Positions 35,094-44,536 of a stretch of DNA of 64,000 nt are shown here, piece after piece. Within the stretch, counting starts at the first letter, position 1; the number at the start of each line of letters is the position of its first letter. Below the pieces are notes generated by a model. That model searched no databases and was not told the origin of the DNA. It was given only the letters and a program-made list of their open reading frames with translations. The translations under genes and the position numbers were made by a program. This DNA comes from CAUPWF01 sp963515125 (GTDB taxonomy: Bacteria > Bacillota > Clostridia > Lachnospirales > Lachnospiraceae), in contig JBQKKG010000001.1 of NCBI GenBank assembly GCA_052116865.1, positions 372,001 through 436,000 on the forward strand, read 5' to 3'.

Positions 35094-35744
35094 GTGGAAC
35101 TTACAGTAATGCTCAAACAATTATCCAGCGGAATGTTGGTGTCAACAGAAATATTTGTGTTGACCTTATTATTTTCTTTACCACTAGGATTATGTATATG
35201 CTTTGGAAGAATGTCTAAAAATAAAACTATAAAATTTATTACAACAGCATATATCTCAATTATGCGTGGTACGCCATTAATTCTTCAATTAATGGTAGTT
35301 TATTTTGGACCATATTTTATTTTTGGTATGAGAATCACGAAGTCTTATAGCATGGTTGCTGTATTGATTGGGTTTGCAATCAATTACGCAGCATATTTTG
35401 CAGAAATCTACCGAGGTGGTATTGAATCTATGCCAGTAGGGCAGTATGAGGCAGCGCAATTACTAGGGTATAGCAAGAGTCAAACATTTATACATATAAT
35501 TTTACCACAAGTTATGAAACGGATATTGCCATCCATTACAAATGAAGTGATTACATTGGTAAAAGATACTTCCTTAGCCTTTGTATTAGCAATCGCTGAA
35601 ATGTTCACTATTGCAAAACAGATTGCAAGTTCACAGACTACAATGATGCCATTTGTAATTGCTGGTCTTTTTTACTATATTTTTAATCTAATTGTAGCTG
35701 TTGTTATGGATAAGATTGAGAAAAAATTAACTTACTATAGATAG
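35094..35744 (+). CDS. Polar amino-acid ABC transporter permease
   Basis: This 216-residue integral membrane subunit of the HisM/GlnP type has about five helices. It has ISIMRGTPLILQLMVVYFG near residue 60 and the ATPase-contact EAA loop YEAAQLLGYSKSQTFIHIILPQ. The start is a GTG at 35094 with AAGGAGGAAG at good spacing; no ATG is placed better. The ATP-binding gene follows 10 bases later. With one permease it would work as a homodimer. Confidence 0.93.
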   Translation: MELTVMLKQLSSGMLVSTEIFVLTLLFSLPLGLCICFGRMSKNKTIKFITTAYISIMRGTPLILQLMVVYFGPYFIFGMRITKSYSMVAVLIGFAINYAAYFAEIYRGGIESMPVGQYEAAQLLGYSKSQTFIHIILPQVMKRILPSITNEVITLVKDTSLAFVLAIAEMFTIAKQIASSQTTMMPFVIAGLFYYIFNLIVAVVMDKIEKKLTYYR

Positions 35745-35754
35745 GAGGAGTGTT

Positions 35755-36432
35755 ATGCATTTATTAGAAATTAAAAATCTGAAAAAGAGCTTTCAAGAGC
35801 TAGAGGTACTAAGGGGCATTTCACTCACAGTAGAAGAAGGTGAAGTTCTTGCAATCATCGGACCATCAGGTTCTGGAAAGTCTACATTGCTTAGATGCGC
35901 AACTAATCTAGAGAAACCGGATGAAGGGGAGATTATATATCAGGGAGAATATGGTTTGGTATTTCAAAACTTTAACTTATTTCCACATTACTCCGTACTT
36001 AAAAATATTACAGATGCACCGATTAGGGTGCAAAAGCGTGATAAAGATGAAGTATACCGAGAAGCAAAAGATCTTCTAAAAAAAATGGGATTAGAAGAAA
36101 AGGCAGAGGCATATCCGTATCAACTATCTGGTGGACAACAGCAAAGAGTTTCCATTGCAAGAGCACTGGCTAAGCATCCTGATATTTTGTTTTTTGATGA
36201 ACCAACATCGGCTCTGGATCCAGAATTGACTGGTGAGATATTAAAAGTCATCAAAGACTTAGCTGCAGAAAAAATGACTATGGTAATTGTAACCCATGAG
36301 ATGAGTTTTGCTAAAAACGTAGCGGATCATATTATATTTATGGATAATGGTTGTATTGAAATGGAAGGAATACCAGATGAGGTATTTGATTCTGAAAACG
36401 AGCGACTCAAGGAATTTATAGGCAAATTCTAA
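35755..36432 (+). CDS. Polar amino-acid ABC transporter ATP-binding protein
   Basis: This 225-residue ATPase of the GlnQ/HisP group shows Walker A GPSGSGKST, Q-loop YGLVFQNFNLFPHYSV, signature LSGGQQQRVSIARAL and Walker B DILFFDEPTSALDPE, with the switch His in VTHEMSFA. It is somewhat shorter than typical GlnQ (about 240) because the segment between Walker A and the Q-loop is trimmed. It completes the importer operon. No terminator was seen in the 200-base gap that follows. Confidence 0.94.
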   Translation: MHLLEIKNLKKSFQELEVLRGISLTVEEGEVLAIIGPSGSGKSTLLRCATNLEKPDEGEIIYQGEYGLVFQNFNLFPHYSVLKNITDAPIRVQKRDKDEVYREAKDLLKKMGLEEKAEAYPYQLSGGQQQRVSIARALAKHPDILFFDEPTSALDPELTGEILKVIKDLAAEKMTMVIVTHEMSFAKNVADHIIFMDNGCIEMEGIPDEVFDSENERLKEFIGKF

Positions 36433-36525
36433 TTTACTTATAAATAAAATAGATATATTAGAACAGCTTATATAAAAGCGTAATTATAAATAATGATTGT
36501 TTTCGTGATACAAGAGTCCGGATAG

Positions 36526-36554
36526 TTGATTTTCAAAGTTTGATGTATTATACT
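36526..36554 (+). promoter_or_regulatory. Promoter of the purC-purF-purB operon
   Basis: TTGATT (36526-36531), a 17-base spacer and TATACT (36549-36554) predict a leader of about 70 bases before purC. No purine riboswitch motif was seen in it; the leader ends in an A-rich, weak ribosome site. Confidence 0.55.
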
Positions 36555-36633
36555 TTTCGTGTAGGTTTATTGTAGTCGGAGATTGGAATTGCATTCTCTT
36601 AGATGAAACGTGGAAAAGGAATGGTGTAAACGT

Positions 36634-37344
36634 ATGAAAAAATTAGAACAACTTTACGAAGGAAAAGCAAAAAAAGTTTTTATGACAGATGATCCTAATC
36701 TGGTTATTGTAGATTATAAAGATGATGCAACTGCATTTAATGGAGAAAAAAAGGGGACAATTGTAGGTAAAGGTGTTGTAAATAACCGTATGACGAATCA
36801 TGTGTTTCAATTAATAGAGGCACAAGGTGTTCCAACTCATTTTGTTGAAGAGATTAGTGATAGGGAAACTGTTGTTAAGAAGGTAAATATTGTTCCTTTA
36901 GAAGTAATTGTTCGCAATGTGGCAGCTGGGAGTTTTTCTAAAAGAATGGGTGTAGAAGAAGGGAAAGCACTTCTTTGTCCAATCTTAGAATTTAGTTATA
37001 AAGATGATAATCTGGGTGATCCATTCATTAATGATGATTATGCACTTGCACTTGGCCTTGCAACGCAAGAAGAAATAAATACAATTAAATCATATACAAA
37101 AAAAATCAATGAAATATTAAAGACTTACTTTTTACAGGCAGATATGAAACTCATTGATTTTAAAATAGAGTTTGGGAAAGATGTGGATGGTACAATCATT
37201 TTGGCAGATGAGATTTCACCTGATACTTGCAGATTATGGGATGTTCATACGAATGATAAATTGGATAAAGATCGTTTTCGCAGAGATATGGGAAATGTTG
37301 AAGATGCTTATAATGAAGTGTTTAAAAGATTAGGAATCCACTAA
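36634..37344 (+). CDS. purC: Phosphoribosylaminoimidazole-succinocarboxamide synthase
   Basis: PurC joins aspartate to CAIR using ATP to make SAICAR, a late step of purine synthesis. The 236-residue protein opens with KLEQLYEGKAKKVF. It has VPLEVIVRNVAAGSFSKRMG in the middle and DEISPDTCRLWD near the end, all typical. An in-frame GTG at 36610 exists, but the ATG at 36634 gives the usual family start; its ribosome site is weak. It leads the purC-purF-purB operon. Confidence 0.96.
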   Translation: MKKLEQLYEGKAKKVFMTDDPNLVIVDYKDDATAFNGEKKGTIVGKGVVNNRMTNHVFQLIEAQGVPTHFVEEISDRETVVKKVNIVPLEVIVRNVAAGSFSKRMGVEEGKALLCPILEFSYKDDNLGDPFINDDYALALGLATQEEINTIKSYTKKINEILKTYFLQADMKLIDFKIEFGKDVDGTIILADEISPDTCRLWDVHTNDKLDKDRFRRDMGNVEDAYNEVFKRLGIH

Positions 37345-37356
37345 GGAGTTAATAAA

Positions 37357-38781
37357 ATGAATAAACTACAAGAGACAGGTTTACGAGAAGAGTGTGGGGT
37401 ATTTGGCGCTTACGATATGGATGGTGGAACTGTAACCCCCTCTATATACTATGGACTATTTGCATTACAGCATAGAGGACAAGAAAGTTGTGGGATTGCT
37501 GTAACGGATACAGATGCTCAGCGGAAAGTACTTTCTAAAAAAGGATTAGGATTAGTAAATGACGTCTTTTCAGAAGAAACCTTGGATGAAATGAATGGTA
37601 ATCTAGGGGTAGGTCATGTACGTTATTCTACAGCAGGTGGTTCTAGATTGGAAAATGCACAACCACTTGTTATCAACTATGTCAAAGGAACATTAGCTAT
37701 TGCCCATAATGGGAACCTGGTGAATGCAATCGCATTAAGAAGAGAGTTGGAATATACAGGTGCCATTTTTCAAACGACCATTGATTCAGAGGTGATTGCA
37801 TATCACATTGCAAGAGAAAGGCTTAATGCTTTTACAGTAGAAGAGGCTGTAAAAAGAGCAATGATGAAATTACAAGGGGCGTATGCACTTGTGATAGTAA
37901 GTCCCAGAAAATTGGTGGGTGCAAGAGATCCACTTGGATTAAAACCACTTTGTATTGGAAGAAGGGATAATACGTATTTTCTAGCATCAGAAAGCTGTGC
38001 GCTAGCGGCGACAGATGCTGAGTTTGTGCGTGACGTTGAGCCTGGTGAAATAGTAACCATAACAAAAGAAGGAATTACATCTGACATGAGCTTGTCATTA
38101 CCTAGTAAACAACAGGCCAGATGTATCTTTGAATACATTTATTTTGCGAGAACAGATAGTACGTTAGATGGTGTTAATGTATATCATTCTAGAATATTGG
38201 CGGGAAAGGCATTGGCGGAATCCCATGCAGTAGATGCAGATTTAGTAGTTGGAGTACCAGATTCAGGATTGGTTGCAGCAAAAGGGTATGCAGAACAATC
38301 TGGAATTCCTTATGGTATGGCATTCCATAAGAATAGTTATGTAGGAAGAACATTTATTAAGCCAAAACAAAGTCAAAGAGAATCCAGTGTGAAGATAAAA
38401 TTAAATGTATTGGGTGAAGTAGTAAAAGGGAAGCGAATCATCATGGTGGATGATTCTATAGTGCGTGGTACCACTTGTGCCAATATTATTAAAATGTTAA
38501 AGGCGGCCGGGGCAACAGAAGTTCATGTAAGAATTAGTTCACCACCGTTTTTATATCCATGTTACTTTGGGACCGATGTACCTTCTAATGAGCAGTTGAT
38601 TGCACATGCGCATACACAACAAGAAATATGCGAACTGATTGGTGCAGATTCATTGGGGTATATGGAAGTGGAAAAATTAAAAAATATGGTAGGAGATTTA
38701 AAGTTTTGTGATGCATGTTTTACGGGGAATTATCCAATGGAAGTACCAAATGAAGATATTAGCCTGGCATTCGAAGATTAA
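37357..38781 (+). CDS. purF: Amidophosphoribosyltransferase
   Basis: PurF makes phosphoribosylamine from PRPP and glutamine, the first committed purine step. A 12-residue propeptide precedes C13 (REECGVFGAYD), the N-terminal nucleophile of the class-II glutaminase. Other marks are ALQHRGQESCGIAV and the PRPP loop IIMVDDSIVRGTTCANI. Cysteines at KFCDACF near the C-terminus suit the 4Fe-4S form known from Bacillus PurF. The length of 474 fits. It lies 12 bases after purC. Confidence 0.96.
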   Translation: MNKLQETGLREECGVFGAYDMDGGTVTPSIYYGLFALQHRGQESCGIAVTDTDAQRKVLSKKGLGLVNDVFSEETLDEMNGNLGVGHVRYSTAGGSRLENAQPLVINYVKGTLAIAHNGNLVNAIALRRELEYTGAIFQTTIDSEVIAYHIARERLNAFTVEEAVKRAMMKLQGAYALVIVSPRKLVGARDPLGLKPLCIGRRDNTYFLASESCALAATDAEFVRDVEPGEIVTITKEGITSDMSLSLPSKQQARCIFEYIYFARTDSTLDGVNVYHSRILAGKALAESHAVDADLVVGVPDSGLVAAKGYAEQSGIPYGMAFHKNSYVGRTFIKPKQSQRESSVKIKLNVLGEVVKGKRIIMVDDSIVRGTTCANIIKMLKAAGATEVHVRISSPPFLYPCYFGTDVPSNEQLIAHAHTQQEICELIGADSLGYMEVEKLKNMVGDLKFCDACFTGNYPMEVPNEDISLAFED

Positions 38782-38801
38782 TCATATGGAGGAATAAGAA
38801 C

Positions 38802-40232
38802 TTGAACAATAAATACCAAAGTCCGCTATCGGAAAGATATGCCAGTAAGGAAATGCAATATATTTTTTCGCCGGACATGAAATTTAAAACTTGGAGAAAA
38901 TTATGGATTGCATTGGCAGAAACAGAGAGAGAGTTAGGATTAAATATCACAGCAGAGCAAATTGAAGAATTAAAAGCGCATGCAGAAGATATTAATTATG
39001 AGGTGGCTAAAGAAAGAGAAAAAGTAGTTCGTCATGACGTCATGTCACATGTGTATGCATATGGAGTACAGTGCCCAAAAGCAAAAGGAATCATCCATTT
39101 AGGTGCAACTTCATGTTATGTGGGGGATAACACGGATATTATTATAATGGCAGAGGCTTTAAGACTGGTAAAGAGAAAACTTGTGAATGTACTTCATGAG
39201 CTTGCACGATTTGCAGAAGAATATAAAGAGCTACCAACTCTTGGATTTACCCATTTTCAGCCAGCTCAACCAACCACTGTTGGGAAAAGAGCAACTCTTT
39301 GGATGCAAGAGTTTATGTTGGACCTAGAAGATTTAGATCATATATTAAAAAGTCTAAAGCTATTAGGGTCAAAAGGAACTACGGGAACCCAGGCAAGCTT
39401 TCTAGAATTATTTGATGGCGATCAACAGACCATTGATAAGATAGATCCGATGATTGCCCATAAGATGGGATTTCAAGAGTGTTATCCAGTTTCAGGTCAA
39501 ACCTATTCCAGAAAAGTAGATACTAGAGTTGTGAATGTGCTTGCAGGAATTGCTGCAAGTGCTCATAAGTTTTCTAATGATATTCGACTACTGCAACATT
39601 TAAAAGAAGTAGAAGAACCATTTGAGAAATCTCAAATTGGGTCTTCGGCCATGGCTTATAAAAGAAATCCTATGAGAAGTGAACGAATTGCATCTTTATC
39701 AAGGTATGTTATGGTAGATGCAATGAATCCGGCAATTACCTCTGCAACTCAGTGGTTTGAAAGAACGTTAGATGATTCTGCAAATAAACGTTTAAGTGTT
39801 CCAGAAGGATTTTTAGCAATTGATGGTATTCTAGATTTGTGTTTGAATGTGGTGGATGGTTTGGTTGTATATCCAAAAGTAATTGAAAAAAGATTATTAG
39901 CAGAATTGCCTTTTATGGCAACTGAAAATATAATGATGGATGCAGTAAAAGCAGGAGGCGATCGACAAGAATTACACGAAAAGATACGAGAACTTTCAAT
40001 GGAAGCAGGTAGAAATGTTAAGGAGAAAGGGTTGGATAATAATCTTTTGGAATTGATTGCTGCAGATGCTGCATTTAACATGACGTTAGAAGATTTGCAA
40101 GAGACAATGGATCCAGCAAAATATGTTGGTCGATCTAAAGAACAAGTAGAAGCTTTTTTGAAGCAAGTTGTATATCCAATGTTGGAAGACAATAAAGCAT
40201 TACTTGGAATGAAAGCAGAAATTACCGTCTAA
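38802..40232 (+). CDS. purB: Adenylosuccinate lyase
   Basis: PurB removes fumarate from SAICAR and from adenylosuccinate, so it serves both IMP and AMP synthesis. It belongs to the fumarase/aspartase superfamily: the signature is GSSAMAYKRNPMRSERI, with the catalytic His region TLGFTHFQPAQPTTVGK. The length is 476. The start is a TTG at 38802, placed correctly after GGAGGAA; no ATG is available near the family's N-terminus (NNKYQSPLSERYAS), so the TTG start looks real and may lower expression. It directly uses the product of purC in the same operon. Confidence 0.95.
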   Translation: MNNKYQSPLSERYASKEMQYIFSPDMKFKTWRKLWIALAETERELGLNITAEQIEELKAHAEDINYEVAKEREKVVRHDVMSHVYAYGVQCPKAKGIIHLGATSCYVGDNTDIIIMAEALRLVKRKLVNVLHELARFAEEYKELPTLGFTHFQPAQPTTVGKRATLWMQEFMLDLEDLDHILKSLKLLGSKGTTGTQASFLELFDGDQQTIDKIDPMIAHKMGFQECYPVSGQTYSRKVDTRVVNVLAGIAASAHKFSNDIRLLQHLKEVEEPFEKSQIGSSAMAYKRNPMRSERIASLSRYVMVDAMNPAITSATQWFERTLDDSANKRLSVPEGFLAIDGILDLCLNVVDGLVVYPKVIEKRLLAELPFMATENIMMDAVKAGGDRQELHEKIRELSMEAGRNVKEKGLDNNLLELIAADAAFNMTLEDLQETMDPAKYVGRSKEQVEAFLKQVVYPMLEDNKALLGMKAEITV

Positions 40233-40326
40233 GAATTGGAAGTGTTAAGAACAAAAGCCTATATATGTAAGAAACCTAAGAAAAAGCAGACAAAATAAAA
40301 AAATAATTCAAAATGTCTGTCAATTG

Positions 40327-40355
40327 TTGAAGCTAATATTAAGATGACGTATAAT
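40327..40355 (+). promoter_or_regulatory. Promoter of the sirtuin-like gene
   Basis: TTGAAG (40327-40332), a 17-base spacer and a perfect TATAAT (40350-40355) lie 35 bases before the gene. Confidence 0.7.
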
Positions 40356-40389
40356 AATAGCATAGCATATTAGAAAGGTGGGGGACGAT

Positions 40390-41127
40390 ATGGGCTTGAA
40401 TTTGCGAGATATATTGGAAAGTAGTAAGTATACGGTTGCCTTAAGTGGGTTTGGTATGTTATTAGAAAATGGCTATCCTGCATTAAGAGATGGGGAAGAA
40501 TCATATGATATTGAGCAAAAATATGGCTATTCCATGGAAGAATTGTTTCATAGCTCCTTTTATAATACTAGAAAAGAATTGTTTTATGAATTTTATAGGC
40601 AAGAGGTTTTGAAACCGGTGAATATTCCACCAGGGAGGGGGTTTTGTGCTCTTGCAGAACTTGAAAGAACTGGGCTCATACAGGCAACGATCACCCGAAG
40701 AATCTATGGTTTACCAACAAGGGCTGGTTGTAAACATGTAATTGAAATGCATGGAAACATATTTGAAAATTATTGTCCTCATTGCGGCAAGCAATACTCT
40801 ATGCAGTATGTACAAGATAGTAAGAAGATTCCCCTTTGCAGTTTGTGTAATACGCCCATTCGACCCAAGGTTTGTCTATTCGGCGAAATGGTAGATAATG
40901 CTATTATGACAAAAGCAGCAGAGGAAGTGGCAAAAGCAGATGTGTTGCTGATTCTTGGAACGAACTTGAAAACTTATCTTTGTGAGCAGTTAATTGGATA
41001 TTATGAAGGTAATAAAATGATTTTGATTACGCGGAATGAACATTTTTCGGATAAATATGCGGATTATGTTGTACATAGTAGAGTAGATGATGCCTTACTG
41101 GGTATCATAGATAATAAGGTCCTTTAG
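40390..41127 (+). CDS. Degenerate sirtuin (Sir2-fold) protein
   Basis: This 245-residue protein has the length and layout of a Sir2 deacylase. It keeps the zinc ribbon (CPHCG and CSLCN pairs), the catalytic-His motif EMHGNIFENY and the following PKVCLFGEMVDNA. Key parts are changed: the NAD loop GAGIS reads GFGML (residues 20-24), the PDFRS stretch reads PALRDG, and the TQNIDGLH motif reads TRRIYGLP, losing the conserved Asn and Asp. Normal deacetylase activity is therefore doubtful; it may bind another nucleotide or act as a non-enzymatic reader. An in-frame GTG at 40378 is the alternative start. It has its own promoter and lies before gltX. Confidence 0.8.
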   Translation: MGLNLRDILESSKYTVALSGFGMLLENGYPALRDGEESYDIEQKYGYSMEELFHSSFYNTRKELFYEFYRQEVLKPVNIPPGRGFCALAELERTGLIQATITRRIYGLPTRAGCKHVIEMHGNIFENYCPHCGKQYSMQYVQDSKKIPLCSLCNTPIRPKVCLFGEMVDNAIMTKAAEEVAKADVLLILGTNLKTYLCEQLIGYYEGNKMILITRNEHFSDKYADYVVHSRVDDALLGIIDNKVL

Positions 41128-41137
41128 GGGCCTTATT
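41113..41137 (+). terminator. Hairpin overlapping the sirtuin-like gene's stop
   Basis: A 10-bp stem (41113-41122 with 41128-41137, one G-U pair) has a 5-base loop that includes the stop codon. No T-tract follows, so it is a weak terminator candidate. Confidence 0.45.
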
Positions 41138-41169
41138 ACTGTGTTAAAGGAAATAATTTGTCGGATGTA

Positions 41170-41199
41170 TTGTAATTGTCAGTAGCTTTGTTATATAAT
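41170..41199 (+). promoter_or_regulatory. gltX promoter
   Basis: TTGTAA (41170-41175), an 18-base spacer and a perfect TATAAT (41194-41199) lie 41 bases before the gltX start. The leader is too short for a T-box. Confidence 0.6.
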
Positions 41200-41239
41200 G
41201 GACAATAGTGAAAGCAAAAGAGAACAGGAGTGTTGAAAA

Positions 41240-42691
41240 ATGAGTAGAGTTAGAACAAGGTTTGCACCTAGCCCAACAGGTAGAATGCATGTTGGAAATT
41301 TAAGAACAGCGCTATATGCGTATTTGATTGCAAAGCATGAAGGTGGAGATTTTATGCTTCGTATAGAGGATACAGATCAGGAGCGTTTTGTGGAAGGTGC
41401 TCTTGAGATTATATATCGTACCCTTGAAAAGACTGGATTAGTACATGATGAGGGTCCAGATAAAGATGGGGGAGTAGGTCCATATGTGCAAAGTGAACGA
41501 AATGCATCTGGTCTTTATTTGAAGTATGCAAAGGAGTTAGTCGCACAAGGTGACGCTTATTATTGTTTTTGTGACAAAGATCGTTTGGAATCTCTTCGTA
41601 CATCTGTATCAGATACTGAGATAGTAATTTATGATAAACATTGCCTCAATTTAAGTAAAGAAGAAGTAGAAGCTAACTTAGCTGCAGGTAAGCCATACGT
41701 CATTCGTATTAATATGCCAACAGAAGGAACAACAACTTTTCATGATGATATTTACGGTGATATCACAGTTCCGAATTGTGAATTAGATGACATGATTTTA
41801 ATTAAGTCCGATGGGTTCCCAACTTATAATTTTGCGAATGTAATTGATGACCATTTACAAGGGATTACACATGTGGTTCGTGGAAATGAATATTTGTCAT
41901 CTGCGCCAAAATACAATCGGTTGTATGAGGCATTTGGATGGGAAGTACCAGTGTATGTTCATTGTCCACTAATTACAAATGAAGACCATAAAAAATTGAG
42001 TAAGCGTTGTGGACATTCTTCTTATGAGGACTTAATTGCTCAGGGGTATTTAACGGAAGCCGTTATTAACTTTGTAGCATTGTTAGGATGGAGCCCTGCT
42101 GATAATCGAGAAATTTTTTCATTAGAAGAATTAGTGGAAGCATTTGATTATCATCATATGAGTAAATCGCCAGCGGTATTTGATACGGTGAAGTTAAAAT
42201 GGATGAATGGTGAATACTTAAAAGCCATGGAGTTTGAAAAATTCTATAAATTAGCAGAACCATTTCTGAAGGAAGTGGTTAAGAAAGATTATGATTTAAA
42301 GAAAATAGCAACACTAGTAAAGACAAGAATTGAAATTTTCCCAGAAATTCAAGAGCATATAGACTTTTTTGAGGAGCTACCAGCATATGATACAGATATG
42401 TATTGTCACAAAAAGATGAAAACTACAAAAGAATCTTCACTAGAGGTGTTAAAAGAAATCCTACCTTTATATGAGGAACAAGAAGACTTTAGTAATGATG
42501 CTTTATATGAGACCTTAAAAGGATACGTACAACAAAAAGGTTGTAAGAATGGATATGCTATGTGGCCAGTAAGAACAGCCGTATCTGGCAAGCAAAACAC
42601 ACCAGGTGGTGCAACCGAGATTATGGAAATTTTAGGAAAAGAAGAATCGTTACGAAGAATTCGCATTGGAATTGAAATGCTAAGCAAATAA
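41240..42691 (+). CDS. gltX: Glutamyl-tRNA synthetase
   Basis: GltX charges tRNA-Glu (and in many Firmicutes tRNA-Gln, later amidated). The class-I HIGH-type motif is FAPSPTGRMHVGNLRTA and the KMSKS-type motif is DHKKLSKRCG. The 483-residue length and C-terminal anticodon-binding domain (ending TPGGATEIMEILGKEESLRRI) fit the bacterial family. The zinc-knuckle region is YCFCDKDRLESL. The ATG follows AACAGGAGTG. The helicase gene starts 12 bases after the stop, likely in one transcript. Confidence 0.96.
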   Translation: MSRVRTRFAPSPTGRMHVGNLRTALYAYLIAKHEGGDFMLRIEDTDQERFVEGALEIIYRTLEKTGLVHDEGPDKDGGVGPYVQSERNASGLYLKYAKELVAQGDAYYCFCDKDRLESLRTSVSDTEIVIYDKHCLNLSKEEVEANLAAGKPYVIRINMPTEGTTTFHDDIYGDITVPNCELDDMILIKSDGFPTYNFANVIDDHLQGITHVVRGNEYLSSAPKYNRLYEAFGWEVPVYVHCPLITNEDHKKLSKRCGHSSYEDLIAQGYLTEAVINFVALLGWSPADNREIFSLEELVEAFDYHHMSKSPAVFDTVKLKWMNGEYLKAMEFEKFYKLAEPFLKEVVKKDYDLKKIATLVKTRIEIFPEIQEHIDFFEELPAYDTDMYCHKKMKTTKESSLEVLKEILPLYEEQEDFSNDALYETLKGYVQQKGCKNGYAMWPVRTAVSGKQNTPGGATEIMEILGKEESLRRIRIGIEMLSK

Positions 42692-42703
42692 AAGGAGATG
42701 TCT

Positions 42704-44536
42704 ATGAGTTTTAACAAAGCTCAATCTCAGGCGATTGCCCATAAAGAAGGACCTATGATGGTACTAGCCGGTCCCGGTTCAGGGAAAACTCTCGTAATTA
42801 CTAAAAGAATTGAATATTTAATAAGAAAACATAAGGTGAGGCCAGAAGAAATTCTGGTCATTACCTTTACAAAAGCTACATCAAGAGAAATGAAATCGCG
42901 CTTTTTACAATTGGTAGATAACGAAAATTTACCAGTAACATTTGGTACGTTTCATGGAATTTATTATGGAATTTTGAAGTGGGCATATGGATTGAATGCT
43001 GGGAATATATTCTCGGATGATGACAAATATAGGCTTTTGAAAGAAGTAATTACACAGGTAGATATAGAAATAGAGGATGAAAAAGAATTTTTACAGGGAA
43101 TTGCAGCAGAGATTAGTAATATTAAGAATAATCAATTAGAATTAGAGAATTATAATTCTTTAAATTGTTCAGAGACAATATTTCAAGAGATATATAATAC
43201 TTATGAAAGAAAAAGAAAAACCTTAAAAAAAATTGATTTTGATGACATGTTGGTTCTTTGTTACCAACTATTTATACAAAGGCCAGATATTCTTGAAAAA
43301 TGGCAAACACGATTTAAGTATATATTAATAGATGAATTTCAAGATATTAATAAGGTACAATACGATGTGATTAAATTGTTAGCTGCGCCAGAAAATAATT
43401 TATTTATTGTAGGTGATGATGATCAGTCAATCTATCAGTTCCGTGGGGCAAGGCCAGAAATCATGTTGGGGTTTGGAACTGAATTTCCAGATGCAAAGCA
43501 AGTGATTTTAGATGTGAATTATCGTTCTACCAAAGTAATTATTAACGGAGCAAGAAGCGTTATTGCTAGAAATACTAAGAGATATGAAAAAAATATTGTT
43601 ACATTGAATGAACAAGGGCCTACAATTCATATACAAGAAGTTAGGCATCCATTAGAAGAAAGCCAATATGTACTACAACAAATAGTGAGGGCAAAGGAAC
43701 AAGGCATGAAGGCTTCTGAGATTGCTATTCTATATCGTACGAGTACAGAACCTAGAATTCTTGCGGAGACATTGACGGAATATGGTGTTCCTTTTCAAAT
43801 GAAGGAGCATTTGCCAAATCTATACGATCATTTTATTGGACGTAACCTACAGACATACTTACGGATTGCATTAGGAAGCAGAGAACGAAAAGACTTTCTG
43901 GAGATTGTAAATAGACCGAATAGATATATTGGTAGAGATAGTATGGAGCATAGTACGATTACATTTGAAGGACTACGAAGCTTTTACTGTGATAGAGATT
44001 GGATGCAAGATAGAATTGACCAATTAGAATTAGATATGAGAAATTTAAAAGAGATGGCCCCATATGCAGCAATTCAATATATAAGAAAACGTATAGGGTA
44101 TGATGAATATTTGAAGGATTATGCATTGAAGCGTAGAATGCAGGCAGCAGATTTGTTTGATATTATAGAAGAAATCCAAGAACGATCAAAGTTTTTCCAG
44201 ACAATAGAGGAGTGGTTTTTACATATTGATACATATACAGAAGAGTTGATGAAGCAGTATAAAAATCAAGTAGATAACAGAGAAGCAGTGACTTTGTTAA
44301 CCATGCATGGGGCAAAAGGGCTGGAGTATGAAAGTGTAATTATTATAGCTGCAAATGAGGATATTACACCTTACAAAAAGGCAAAATCAAACGATGAATT
44401 GGAGGAGGAACGTAGATTATTCTATGTTGCTATGACTCGAGCCAAGCGGCAACTAGTTATTACTTATACAAAAGAAAGAAACGGAAAAGATATGAATCCT
44501 TCCCGTTTCGTAAATGACTTACTCTTGCGTATCTAG
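42704..44536 (+). CDS. UvrD/Rep-family superfamily-1 DNA helicase
   Basis: This 610-residue ATP-dependent 3'-5' DNA helicase has Walker A GPGSGKT (23-29), Walker B IDEFQDINK, motif III GDDDQSIYQFRGA, motif IV DVNYRST, motif V TMHGAKGLEYESVIII and motif VI RRLFYVAMTRAKRQL. All motors are intact. It is shorter than PcrA/UvrD (about 720-760), lacking the long C-terminal extension, so it may be a second, accessory Rep-type helicase rather than the essential PcrA. An ATG at 42698 abuts the ribosome site AAAGGAG; 42704 has proper spacing. Its 3' end overlaps the convergent DUF1292 gene by 18 bases. Confidence 0.93.
   Translation: MSFNKAQSQAIAHKEGPMMVLAGPGSGKTLVITKRIEYLIRKHKVRPEEILVITFTKATSREMKSRFLQLVDNENLPVTFGTFHGIYYGILKWAYGLNAGNIFSDDDKYRLLKEVITQVDIEIEDEKEFLQGIAAEISNIKNNQLELENYNSLNCSETIFQEIYNTYERKRKTLKKIDFDDMLVLCYQLFIQRPDILEKWQTRFKYILIDEFQDINKVQYDVIKLLAAPENNLFIVGDDDQSIYQFRGARPEIMLGFGTEFPDAKQVILDVNYRSTKVIINGARSVIARNTKRYEKNIVTLNEQGPTIHIQEVRHPLEESQYVLQQIVRAKEQGMKASEIAILYRTSTEPRILAETLTEYGVPFQMKEHLPNLYDHFIGRNLQTYLRIALGSRERKDFLEIVNRPNRYIGRDSMEHSTITFEGLRSFYCDRDWMQDRIDQLELDMRNLKEMAPYAAIQYIRKRIGYDEYLKDYALKRRMQAADLFDIIEEIQERSKFFQTIEEWFLHIDTYTEELMKQYKNQVDNREAVTLLTMHGAKGLEYESVIIIAANEDITPYKKAKSNDELEEERRLFYVAMTRAKRQLVITYTKERNGKDMNPSRFVNDLLLRI

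Noticed and set aside
36433..36633. Purine riboswitch before purC
   Set aside because: No GTTTCTACC-type core or three-way junction could be drawn in this 200-base region, unlike at 51491.
41128..41239. T-box leader before gltX
   Set aside because: The predicted transcript leader is only about 35 bases and has no T-box sequence; trpS was checked and also lacks one.
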